Assembly (NCBI GenBank): GCA_903813345.2
Contig: CAIIXF020000003.1
Span: forward strand, 9,938,218-10,002,217
DNA from: Owenia fusiformis
Lineage: Eukaryota > Annelida > Polychaeta > Sabellida > Oweniidae
DNA: 64,000 nt
Direction of reading: 5' to 3'
Shown here piece after piece: positions 1 to 12,100 of this stretch; the first letter of the stretch is position 1, and every line of letters begins with the position of its first letter. Under the pieces are notes generated by a model that saw nothing but the letters and a program-made list of their open reading frames with translations, was not told where the DNA came from and did not search any database. A program made the translations under genes and the position numbers.

Positions 1-116
1 CCTTCTTTCTCTATAACGCAAAATAGCTGTTAGGATAAAGCACGTACACTCTTGGCATCCCCGGGTTCTGTTGCCCACCTCTAAATTGATATAATCGGGA
101 ACCTTATTTCTAACTA

Positions 117-741
117 CAGGGTGGGCCAAAAAACGCCACTTTTTTCAAAACACTATATCTATAACTTTTTTTATTTTCCAACCTACATACCCCAAATTTT
201 GCAGTTATATAGTGCCAAGGGTTCTTAGTAATAATATAATGTAACGAGTCCTTCAACGGGGATTATATTTGATCTAAAAAGAGGAGTTCAATTGGTCCGC
301 CACCCCATTTGATGATAGATTTTAGTTTTAGTCGCCTTGCTGATATAGCAGTATCAATGAAATGTTAGCTATATTTTTTTCAATGTATCTTAATTGCCAG
401 CTTTAGTTAAGCAATTTATTAGATCGGGTGCCTTCATACCATCTCCTGGAGACCTCCCCATGCCCTATACTCACTTGGGTTTGAATAAAGGCTATTAGCT
501 TGCGGTCATCAGGGCGTATCAGTTTAGGAACATTATGCAAATTATGCTTATTTCTCATGGCACACCACATGTTTAAGTGAGACGCTGGTAACATATTTTA
601 TTCAAGCAAAAGTGTATAATTCATGATCAATGGCTAGATGACAACCTCGAGTTTCATTTGGTATGTGAATTATGATTTTGTATCAACAATTAAAAAAGTT
701 ATAGCATTTTGAAAAAAAGTGGCGTTTTTTGGCCCACCCTG
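117..741. mobile_element. Mariner/Tc1-type MITE, 625 bp
   Basis: Inverted ends CAGGGTGGGCCAAAAAACGC and GCGTTTTTTGGCCCACCCTG, each extending about 40 bp, flanked by TA at 115-116 and 742-743. No transposase recognised inside. It lies before exon 3 of P450 A, presumably in an intron. Confidence 0.85.
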
Positions 742-891
742 TATATTGTCCTCTTACCTTAATACTCGACTCGATCGGGCAAATGAAAGCCTGTGATGTG
801 AAAAACAGCCTACGGGGGACCATAATTTTACAGGTTTCACGTAATCATTCTTCAAAAGAGTGTTTAAAGATTAACCTCCCTATTATTTCAG

Positions 892-3800
892 TTTGAACAG
901 CACTTAAAGGAATATGACCCAAACAACATAGAGGATTATGTATCAGCTTTCATTAAAGAAATGAAACAACATGAAAATTCAACAGAACAACATTGGTTCA
1001 CGGGTAGGTTCTCCTCTACAATGCTTTGTCCACACAACAGAATTCGATATATGTGTCTTACCTACTTGTCTTAGTACACCATACGCGAATATATTTGCAC
1101 TACTGTTATACACCAAAATGTTCTTAATGTATCATACAATGACTGGGGGTTGATTTAGTAGTTTAAGACTACGTTCAATGATGATGAAATGTTTTAGAGG
1201 AGCAGTTGTTATATAACATCGGAGATCTTTTTCAAGCTGGCACCGACACAACAGCAGGCTCGATAAGGTAAACATCATTACTATATGTTTTAAATTTATG
1301 GGTTTTCCGTTTGCAAATAACAACCCAAAGGATGAGTCTGGGAATGAGTCTGGGTATCGACTTAGAAAATATTGAAAATTGTCATGTCTGAAAAACCAAC
1401 TCAATCACACATATTATTAAACTTCAGTATCTTATCCTTCTTATGAGATTACAAAAATTTCAATTTGTATCACAATTGATGAAGAACATTGGGATCAAAG
1501 ACAGTGCATATCACTTTGTCAGAATTGAAAAAAAATCAATGGCAAATATTAAAGGAATTATTTATACACAAAAAGTGTGGAACATATCCTCCAAAACATT
1601 GCTTACTTTCTTTGTTTAGACATTGAATGGTATTTCTGGATAAGTGAATTGGTGTTTATCTGGGTAATCAAGGGATTATAGTCACTCAAAGGTACTGAGC
1701 ATCCAGTTTTGACACTTCAATTGTGTTGGTGAAGTTACACATATTTCAGTCGTCAAATTCATGCTGAGCGCAACATTTTGGTTTCAATTTTATAATCTCT
1801 ATACATGACCCTGGTGATGAAGAGCCAGAATCAGTCAAAAAACCTAAACCGGAAAACTGTGCTCAATGTGAAAACTAAAAGTGAAGCAACTTTTTTTCTG
1901 ATATTTCTTACATCAAATGGCAGCCATCTTGTTTTTCCCCCTTCAAATTAAACTGGTGGGAAATTCAAAAATTTGAAAAAAATTTAATCCTTAAATATAT
2001 TTCAAAAATATGATTTTCTTTTTAATTCTTCATGGATCTTAAGTTATTTCTTCTTTGTATGTCATACATGTTGCCATTGGTGTTTTTCTATGATAATGAC
2101 CCTTTTTTTATTTGTTAAGATACTTATTATGACTCTCAGCAGGGGGTTAATTATGCATCAAAACTCATGAAAAAGTAAATATACTTATCAAATATAACTA
2201 GGACAGTAATAAAAACCATATTTCACATACATTTGACTGAGGGACCAAAAGGGCATATATCCAGACACATCCTTTACTCTGGTTTAAGCATAAACAGTAT
2301 TACAATTAGGGGAGAACTATTTAAATAGATAAGGTCAATCTAGTTGAAATCGAATTATGTACTATTCTACTATCGGACTTCATTTCGACAGTTAGCATTT
2401 AAATGGCACTAACTATTCATTTGTAAAATTTTATAAAGGCAGTTACCTTACCTTGCCTTGTGCCTTGTTACACCCCTTCTGGGTACTGGCTTTAAAACTC
2501 TCTGTGGTTTTATATTGCTCATTGTGTTTAGATGGATGCTGCTATGTATGCTGAAATACCCAGAGGTACAAAAGAAAGTGCGCGCTGAGATTCTCAGTCA
2601 AATAGGCTCAGAGAAATCTCCTTCTATGACAGACAAATTGCAGCTGCCTTATACCGAGGCGACAATACTCGAGGTTCAGAGGATTTATGGTCTAGTCGTT
2701 CCCCTGGTTCTTATTCATCAGACTAATCAGGTTACACAGCTAAAGGTAATAACATATAGTAACAACATTTACCCATTTCAAACGAAAATGTCAATAAGAA
2801 AAAGGGCAACATTGAACGATATTGATTACCCGTGCTGGGCAGCATTATCGGTCACGTCCTTTTAAATAAAAGACGGTCATTAGTAGAAAGTAAAGGTGTT
2901 AAAATACAAATACACTTATACAAATGAAAAACTTCCTTGGCTGTAACATAAAAAATAATATTTATGCACACATGAAAGCATGCTGCTAGTGTAAACTTTT
3001 TCCAAAACGTATGCAATGAAACAGACTCATGATATGATAATTCAAATTTACGAAAATAAAATTGTAGAAAGTGCGTATTTGCTCTGTTATTGACTTCTTG
3101 TAAATTGAAGTTCCCAGGATATAGGATAGTGGATGTACAAACTGACTAGAAGGGCCAGCCAGAGAAATATCGTTCCGGGTCTTATCAACAGCTTATAGGA
3201 GACCATATATGAATCCATATTGGATACCACTTGATTATAATTTTTACGTTTTGCCATGATTTATTACACTAATAATACTCTTAAAATACAATGTACACTA
3301 CAAAATAACGAGGCATAGCAGGTTGCATTCTGTATTATAAAATATGATTTATTTCAGGGATATACTCTACCACCAAACACCTTAATTGGAGCCAATCTGT
3401 ATGCAATCCATAATGATCCTAAACATTGGGGAGATCCAGAAGTCTTCAGACCAGAGAGGTTTCTAGGGGATGATGGCAAAGTAAAACGAGATGATCATTT
3501 CGCAGTTTTTTCAGTTGGTAAGTTTCTATATTTGTAGGAGCAATAGAGACGAGATGAGAGTAAGTTCCCAAAAATCGTGACACATTTTCAATATGCTTTG
3601 CTCTTGCCAATGCTTGTCATGCCCTTATTTTTTGTTCAATAACTGACTTTGTTTGATTGGACTTTTCCGACCCTTCAACAGGTAAGGAAAATTCAAGTGC
3701 AGCATCGACGAGATATTTGAAAAATTGCTTCAACTTACCCTCTATTCTCTGTAATTGACATACGACTTTTATACGAGAGACCTAACGGAACAGTTCATAT

Positions 3801-5113
3801 CTAGAGGTATCTAGTGCCACTGTCTACGCATGACATGATACAAGGTGATCCAAAAAATGCAACCCTCCATTTCTTCTATATTATTCTTAAATGGAGATTA
3901 ATTGCTTTGAAATTTAGCAGACAAGGACTTCATTCAATGTGGGATCCTCTGGCCAAGTTTCAATAATCATAGTCGTATATTAATAGAGCTATGGTTGTTT
4001 CAAAATATGCTCCAGATGTCGTCAATTTCGCTGAAAACAAACTTACAATGTTCAAGGAAAACTGTTCACAAAAAGGATGCATTCTCCCCCATGGGTATGG
4101 CTCAAATTTTGCAGCCATTGCTTGTTGGAGTTCTGCAATTGCAGTAGGGTTATTTTCATACATATTATCCTTTAAATAACCCTATATATAGAAGTGAGGG
4201 GAATTGAGATCAAGACTGTGGGATGACCATGGGTTTTCCGTCCTAGGAGAGATAATCATCTCATAGAAATGACTAATGAGCACGGCCATGCTATCATTAG
4301 AAGTGTGAGGAGTAGATCCATCCTTCTAGAACCACTGTTCTTGTCTATTGAAGCCTCTATGTCATTCTAGAACTGCCTAGAACTTCCTGGGAACGCCAAT
4401 ATTGCACTGTGTGTTAACAGTAACAGTGTTGCCATTATCAACCTCAAACAAAAAGGGGCTGATGATTTTATGTTTGGAAATTGGCAGCCCAAGCTGTACA
4501 TTTAACAAAATGAAGGGGCCTTTGAAGCACTTCAACTGGAATTTGTGATCCCAGAAAACATTATTTCTTGAGTTTACATGTTCAGAAAGAATGGAATGTG
4601 ATTCATCCGAAAACCTAACATTGGAAATGGACGACATTTGGAGCATATTTTGGAACGACCATAACTCTATCAATATAAGACTATGATTATTGAAACTTTG
4701 CCAGAGGATCCCACATTGAATGAAGTTCTTGTGTGCAAAATATCAGAGCAATTGACCCCCATTTAAGAAAAATATTGAAGAAATGGAGGGTTGCATTTTT
4801 TGGGTCACCCTGTACATGACTCATGAGTGTTATTAACAAAATATGTGGTGAGAATGTTCTTTAATGGCATCCAAATCTAAAGTATCGATTTACTTGATAA
4901 AAAAATTACTAATTTCATTTTTTAGGAAAAAGACAATGCCTTGGTGAATCCCTCGCTAAGATGGAGCTTTTCATATTCTTTGTGGGTTTGATGCAGAAGT
5001 TTGAAGTGAAATTGCCTGAGGGAGCAAGTCAACCAGTGATGAGACCTCAACTCAACCATTCAACACAATCGCCTATATCATACAGTGTATGCTTCAAACC
5101 GAGTGATAATTGA
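892..5113 (+). CDS. CYP2-clan cytochrome P450, copy A (C-terminal half; 5' end outside window)
   Basis: Microsomal-type haem monooxygenase of the CYP2 clan; substrate unknown. Exons by GT-AG boundaries and homology to copy B: 892-1003, 1198-1267, 2532-2745, 3358-3517, 4926-5113. All junction phases agree and give 247 residues ending in TGA at 5111-5113. Visible motifs: I-helix AGTDTT (exon at 1198), ExxR as EVQR, PERF as RPERF, and the haem loop [11 protein letters not shown] split over the last two exons. The C-terminus ([11 protein letters not shown]) is the usual CYP2 ending. Exons encoding the membrane anchor and helices A-G lie left of base 1 or are absent. The last 50 coding bases are repeated downstream as a minisatellite. 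Exon 3 differs from copy B at about a tenth of its sites, so the two are tandem duplicates. A mariner-like element sits in the intron before the last exon. Nothing in the visible part is broken. Confidence 0.93.
1268..2531. other. P450 A intron, no gene seen
   Basis: AT-rich; nothing recognisable on either strand. The following intron (2746-3357) is likewise empty. Confidence 0.6.
3841..4812 (-). mobile_element. Decayed Tc1/mariner element with transposase fragments, 972 bp
   Basis: TA flanks (3839-3840, 4813-4814) and long inverted ends of about 140 bp (CAAGGTGATCCAAAAAATGC on the left, matching reversed on the right). Minus-strand fragments resemble the transposase: [17 protein letters not shown] near 4610-4560 fits the block around the second catalytic Asp, and [13 protein letters not shown] near 4160-4120 the C-terminal end. 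The middle is deleted and frames are broken. It is in the last intron of P450 A. Confidence 0.8.
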
Positions 5114-6300
5114 ACAATACAACACAGTCGACTATACCATACAGTGTATGTTTCATACCAAGTGTTTGATACATTGATAATTGAACAATACAGCACAGTC
5201 GATTATTTCATACAGCGTATATCTTCATACCGAATTTTTGATAGTTGAACATTTCAACAAATCGCCTATACCATACAGTGTATGTTACGTAACAAGTGTT
5301 TGATAATATCCTAGATGCAAGTAGAAATAATCTTGATTTACGTCTGAAGTAAAAAATCACAATTCAGTCAAACTGGTATCATATTTGGAATCTAGATGTA
5401 GGATAACATATAGAAATGTGGTTTTGAAAAGAGTTTATCAACTTTAAAAATTTAATTTTCTTTGAAAATGTGACTTCTAGGTCGGGGAGATTCCCCATAG
5501 ACCCCATGTTGTAAAACCACAAAAAGTGAAATATCTTTTTTGTGTTGGGCAGATAATATTTTCTTTTACTGGACATATCTTAATTTGTATAACTATCACA
5601 TACATAAGGGTAATATGAAACGTGAACCACTAAAACTGATGAATATTCAAGTTTAAGGGAATTTTGTAATACCCTGCCATGTTATTTCCCCCGAATCAGC
5701 CACCTGGTGGCAAAACTTGTAACTGCCTACTCGCATCTGAGCAATTCTACAAAATCGCCTGTACAATACAGTGTATGTTTCATAACAAGTGTTTGATAAT
5801 TGAACAATTCAACACAATCGCCTATACCATACAGTGTATCTTTCATAACAAGTGTTTGATAATTGAACATTTCAACACAATCGCCTATACAATACAGCGA
5901 ATGCTTCATACGAAGTGTTTAATATAGTTCTAGTGGAACATTTCTTGTACCATACAATGTATGTTTCAAACAAGTGTTTGATAGAGTGCTAATTGAACAA
6001 TTCAACACAATCACTTTTACCATGCAGTGTATATCGTCATACCAAATGTTTGATAATTGAACAATTCAACACAATTACATACACTATACAGTGTATATCG
6101 TCATACCAAATGTTTGATAATTGAACAATTCAACACAATCACTTTTACCATGCAGTGTATATCGTCATACCAAATGTTTGATAATTGAACAATTCAACAC
6201 AATCACTTTTACCATGCAGTGTATATCGTCATACCAAATGTTTGATAATTGAACAATTCAACACAATTACATACACTATACAGTGTAAGTTTCATACATT
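5114..6300 (+). repeat. Minisatellite derived from the P450 A stop-codon region
   Basis: Tandem units of about 59-63 bp built around CATACAGTGTATGCTTCA, AGTGTTTGATAATTGAAC and CAACACAATCGCCTATAC. The first unit is the final coding segment of P450 A itself (codons for [16 protein letters not shown] and the TGA). Units in the core (5750-5920) are 63 bp, so they read through as 21-residue repeats on both strands; these ORFs are a by-product. The array is interrupted at about 5300-5740 by unrelated sequence. Confidence 0.9.
5313..5575 (+). repeat. Dispersed repeat inserted in the P450 A minisatellite
   Basis: About 260 bp, present again in reverse orientation at 51296-51562. Shared landmarks include GAAATGTGGTTTTGAAAAGA, GACTTCTAGGTCGGGGAGAT and CCCATGTTGTAAAACCACAA (the other copy varies slightly). 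No ORF of note; family unknown. Confidence 0.75.
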
Positions 6301-6440
6301 CTGATACGTGTTGCACCTAAAAACCTGCCTGTGTTTATTTCAATCTATGATGCAAGAAGAGAGGGCCATGGTATTGCATGATGTGTTTCATAAGAAGTCT
6401 TTGATAGAGCGCTAATTGAGAGTACAACAACATCGCCTAT

Positions 6441-7791
6441 ACCATGCAAGCACGAACGGTGACTGGACAAACTGGATAAGGGGGGGGGGGGGTAGGCGAA
6501 CTCTACAAAAAATCAGCAAATCTGAAAGATTTATTTTTCATGAAAAAGTAATAGCATCGTCTTTTTCGCTAATGTATATGAACAGTCAAAGTGTAATCGT
6601 GCTTCATTCTTTGAATTGATAGGCATGTCATCCCATTTTTAAATCAGTTTGTTATATAATTAGACTGTATTATAAACGGTATAAAAAGTAACTCAACACC
6701 CCTATTAGTATTCTTAACAATAAACTAGTCCATAAACATGGGTTATGCTCGGTCAACACTAGGGAGATTTTGCAACTCACTTATAGCATATTTCCGCATA
6801 CCTATAACTTATGAAGCGTTTGATAACGTCATCATTAATTAATTAATCAAGGTGTGATATTCTTACGTATAGACGACGTTTTATAAATTCAGTTCGAGGT
6901 TAACCAACTTTTCTGCATTAAAACAAAGGTGGTTGTTTACACTATTTGTAAAGTTTCACCCCATATATCACGTTGACCTCGATTCGACCTTTGTTGACCT
7001 ACAATTTCGAAGAATACGATACTTTTTCTGGAGAGTTAATTGACAGTATTGAAAGTTAATGATAATACCAACATTATTGAAATGAGGAAAATGTTTTAAA
7101 AAATCGCAGAGGTGCGGGGGGGGGGTCTTGCGACTTATTGTTATGAAAATGTTATTGGTCTGGCTAGGTTAGGCTGTCCTTGCATGTAGTCAGACATGCG
7201 TCATATATCTACAAAGGAGAAAACTAGTGGTTTACACTACTTTTCCGAATTTACGTGATTTATATTATGTCTACCTGTGATAACAGTCAGCTAGGGTCTA
7301 ACGTATAAAGTCGAGAGTATTTGTAAAACGCATACAGTGAGCGCACCCGCAACTTTTACACTTAATAAAGCTACAATAGATTGACTAAACAGCTAATCAC
7401 GTAAGTTATAAGTCATTTCTTGTAATTATTTAGATCTTGGACGAACAAGGCATTGCAGTTTTAGTTTATCTTTAATTGTACTTTTTACAAAGACAGGATC
7501 CCTTCTTAAAGAATTTTCATCTTAGCATTCAAGCCAGTAACCAGCTTTTGCCAAGTGGGTTCACTGCTTAGGAAATTAAAGGGACTCATTTATGACAGTT
7601 TTGGACACAAAACTAGACACATCTTTAACACAGTGAGACAGTTCCTAGTGTTCATTAGAGTTGTGTCGAGGTTGTCATTTTAGTAAAATTATACCGTGAC
7701 CACATGGATTTGAGAAAAAGAACTTGAACAGACCTACCATAACCCACCTTCCTGTTTTTGAAAATTCTTCTGCTGTAAATAGTGTCATATA
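6441..7791. other. Spacer between the P450 A array and the mariner element
   Basis: 6441-6920 is the original of the spacer duplicated before GPCR D. It holds a run of 12 G at 6481-6492 and a G-run near 7120. No GPCR exon was found here, although the duplicated arrangement predicts one. No other coding sequence seen. Confidence 0.6.
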
Positions 7792-8853
7792 CGAGGGTTG
7801 ATCCAAAAGTTCCGAACCATTTGCTCTAAAAATCTTAATATTTTATGAACATATTTGGCCACAGCCACCCCATATATAGTAGTTTCATTTTGTGTAAAAA
7901 TAAGCAATAAATTTGACCAGCAACATAGGTGTCTGGTTAGCATAGCAACACGACAACAGGGTAGGTGGAGCAAGAGTACGCACAGTTATCCTGATTCTGT
8001 GGCAACTGGAGTTACCGGCAATGGAGCTTATTGTTCAAAGGTCAGTTACAAAACCGTATCTCTCATTTATAAAGTTGTAAACTAGATTACTTTTATGGGG
8101 TATGTTGATCTATATTGAGTCAATCAATAAGGCATGACACTCAGTTTAAAAATGTGTTCTGGGTGCTGAAGAAAGATCTTAAAGATGCTATGAGAAAGAA
8201 ATAACCAGATCTCCTTGGGAATTTTTACTTTCACTATGATAATGCCCAAGTCCACAGAGCCAATGTTACCAAAGAGGCAATACACGAGTGCTTGCAGACC
8301 CAACTACAGCCCGATCCCCCATATTCTACTGATATGGCACCATGTGACTTTCATATGTTTCCTGAGGCCAATAAACCACTGTGTGGTATCCAATTCGATG
8401 ACGAAGCTGACCTTATCCAGGCATTTACTATAGCGTTTATGCTAGAGCTAAATGTGGACTTCACCATGTATTTCAGGACTGGTTGAAACGCTGTAAGAAG
8501 TGTGTAGCACATGGTGGTGACTATTTTGAAGGTGAATGAACTTATAAACTATAATGACCTATTGAATGAGATTTTATGGGGGTGAAACTCCACAAATTGA
8601 AATGATCTGAAATAGCTCTTTAATTGCTGAAATTCGGAATAAAGTTTAATTTATTCCAGCTCCACCTACCCTGTTGTCATGCTGCTATTTTAACCAGCCA
8701 CCTATGTTTATGAATTGCTGGTCAGATTTATTGTTTATTTTTACACAGAATGAAACTACTATATATTGGGTTGTTGTGGCCAAATATGAACAACATTCAT
8801 AAAATATTAAGATTTTTAGAGCAAACGGTTCGGAACTTTTGGATCAACCCTCG
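7792..8853 (+). mobile_element. Mariner element with long inverted ends and decayed transposase, 1062 bp
   Basis: TA flanks at 7790-7791 and 8854-8855; ends CGAGGGTTGATCCAAAAGTT and its complement, with arms of about 200 bp. Plus-strand remains between 8160 and 8540 include TDMAPCDFHMFPEANKPL (the mariner block around the third acidic residue) and KRCKKCVAHGGDYFEGE (transposase C-terminus). Several frameshifts; not functional. Confidence 0.85.
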
Positions 8854-9154
8854 TATTACACCGTCTATCCCTAGAAGCGACATGTCTTGACAAACTTTTA
8901 AGATGGGTTAGCACTTACCCAATCAAGAGTTGTATTACTTTACTCAGCAAACATTAGATGACGCTTTCCTAAGCCAGAAAATTGAGAAAAAAGACTTTTT
9001 TACTAAGACCAAAATTACCGATAACCGCTATTACTAAGAACGTCACCGTTGTCAAATATCGTCAAAGAGTCGCTTTGAACAATGGTGTACTCTGCAATAC
9101 TAACTTACTCTTACTCTTTATAAATGTATTGATGTTGCTTTTTTCTTTTGCAGG
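8854..9154. promoter_or_regulatory. Immediate upstream region of P450 B
   Basis: No clear core promoter. The pyrimidine-rich TTGCTTTTTTCTTTTGCAG ending at 9153 looks like a 3' splice site one base before the ATG, so transcription may start further upstream, with a 5'UTR intron. Confidence 0.35.
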
Positions 9155-12100
9155 ATGGTGACGTCAGAACTGATGTTTGAACTGACCAATTTGGTGACAG
9201 GTCTGATGATGTCGACATTATTGATCTTAATTACAACAAAATACCTCGATTCAAGAAGATGGGACTTACCACCAGGACCATTTGCTTGGCCAGTTATAGG
9301 TACATTTTTTTTAAAGTTTTCGATAAAAAGAGAAATAAGTACTAACATGAAATATAGTTGACATATCGTAAATAAAATACATAGAATATGTAATGAAATA
9401 TGAGACATTTATACATTATATTACTGTTTCGGATGTTGTGGGGTTTTTGTTGCCATGGTTGTGTCCAGTTGGTTCTTTTTCTTACGGAGCTTTGAAATGA
9501 CATTTTGCCTTGCCCCTTTCTCTTGTGCTTACATAATGAATGAAATGGGAACAGTTTCACATATAACATTTTGATAACATCGTGAAAGGCTAGCCAGTGT
9601 CTTAAAATGGGACCTTTTAAATTTGATCACAGGTAATGCTTCAATCTTCAAAGCTACTCCTGGGGACAACAGTGGCGCAAAACGAGTTTTGGCTTTGACA
9701 AAGAAGTACTCGAGTGACATTGTCTCCATTAAACTTGGAACGCAGCAGGCAGTAGTAATGCACAACATAAATGATGTTAGAGAAGCATATGCAAACGAAA
9801 TATTCAACGATAGGCCAGACGGAGCCAGACTGGGATTCAAAGGATTTCTTGGTAACAATGGGCAACAATGGAAAGAACAGCGACGTTTCGCTTTGCACAC
9901 GCTTCGAGATTCTGGACTTGGAAGGAACAGAATGGAGGCAGTTATCCAATCAGAGTTGGACTATTTAATTGCCGAGATCTCACGGCATAATGGAGATCCT
10001 TTTGATCCGACTGATCTTGTCAATAAAGTCACCGCAAATATCATCAGCTATCTGGTATTTGGTCACAGGTTCGAATATGACGATGCTAAATTCCTGGAAA
10101 TGATACAGATGGTGTCTCTGTTGTTTCAATATGCAAAGAAGGTTTTTCTCGGACAAATGGTTCCATTGATAAAAATTCTTCCGTGTTACAGCCAATGGAA
10201 AGCAAAACTTGATCAGTCACTGGACAGACTTTTCAATGGTATATACAAACCCGAGGTATGACAAAACTTGAGACATTTACGTTAACTTAATAAGTCTAAA
10301 TGTATGCCATAACCGATAATGAAGTAAAATCATTTAAAAACAGTTCTAAATTTTGGCATTTCTTGATATAGAATATGACTTATACATGTTACTATGATCA
10401 TTAGTACAGAGAGGTTACAGGGTAAGACACATTTGGGAGAACGTGTAATATTATCATTCCCGTCAAGGATTATTGCCCACTTTTCAAATGGTTTAAATAG
10501 GAACCTTGTAACAATTATTTTTCTCACATCTCTATACTTAATCGGGTAGAAGAAGGCCGCTGATGTAAAAATAGTGCATATTTCTATTATTATAGTATGA
10601 ACAGCACTTAAAGGAATATGACCCAAACAACATAATAGATTATGTCTCCGCTTTCATAAAAGAAATGAAGAAACATGAAAATTCAACAAAACAACATTGG
10701 TTTACAGGTAGGTTTTCCTCTATAAGTCTTTTACTGTTAAATCACTGTTAAATGGTATAAATGTATCATATAACAATACGTTGATTCGTGAATCTTATTA
10801 ATTCAAAACATCTTATTTCATCTCATCTTATTTCCTTTACTGACTCAAATAATACCTGACTAAAATTTCCCTGAATAAATCAATTTGTATTTCAGAGGAG
10901 CAGTTGTTATATAACATTGGAGATCTTTTTCAAACTGGTACCGAAACAACAGCAGGAACAATCAGGTAAAATATCACTTACTATATGTTCTTAGGACCAT
11001 ATAAGGACATTAGTACATAGTACGCCAAGTGATTTTAGATGGCCATGTCTTTAACCATGATTACTTTCTCAATGAAAATATGAAAGGAAGAGGCTCGATA
11101 GAGAGAGCTTTTTAGATGGGTATAAGTTTTTTATTATTTCGATGATCAATATAAAATTGTAACACAATTTAGGAGATGAGGTGGATTTTCATATTCTAAA
11201 ATATTATTTCTGAATCATCAAAATGGATTTTTCTACAACCTTTTTGGCGAATCGATGAACTCGTTTTTCAGGTTTAACCCTTTCTTTGTGGTTAAATATA
11301 ATGCCCTTTATATAATTATAGAAACAAAATATTTTGTTTCTAGGTCTTTAATTATCTAAAGTCTTACATAATGTGGACACATATTTGTTTAACTGATCAG
11401 AAATATTTTTTTTCCCCATTCATCAATTTTTCCATGTTAAAGTATAGGGGGGCTGAGATCCCCGGGAATTCCTGAGGTTTGACCCATTATGTTATGGTTT
11501 TGAACCGATGATAAGTTTATAGAGGGAAATGCTGTTCCATCGAAATATTTGATTTTGACTGAAATTAACGCATTACGTTATTCACACTGGGAGCTACAAA
11601 ATATTGGGTTACGGATTTATCCTTTATCTCGCATTCTCGGTTTACCTGCGTATCATGATTTATGATCATGATTTATCGTTTATGCTTTGCTCACATAAGT
11701 TCAGATTCACCTTATGGGTGCCTACCGATTACGGTATTTTTCAACTGCCAACCGATCACCGGCAGACGTTGCGCCGGGAGAATTTTCACAATCAAAATGT
11801 AAATTACATTATAAAATATGTATCAAATGAAGAAAAGGATGTCCAGATGGGTGCTGTTCGGCAATTGTAAGATTATAGTGTTGCTTGTAATATCATAAGT
11901 TGAAGAAAATTGGGTTCTTGGAATACATGTTCGTTAACGTTTTGATTTTGATTGTATATATTTATAATTCATATGTAATATACGATTGACTGTACTTTGA
12001 AGAGAAAACAAGTATTTTACCAATTAATAGAAGAATTCAAAAGCTCTAGCGAAGTAACCTCTTTAGTTTATATTCGCCAAAACGTAAAACGATAGAAAAT

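Noticed and set aside
5679-5927. 82-residue plus-strand and 60-residue minus-strand ORFs with 21-residue repeats
   Set aside because: They arise because the minisatellite unit is 63 bp, a multiple of three; both strands are open and no start context or homology supports coding.
11604-11870. 88-residue plus-strand ORF
   Set aside because: No homology recognised, no plausible splice link to P450 B exons, composition like the intron.
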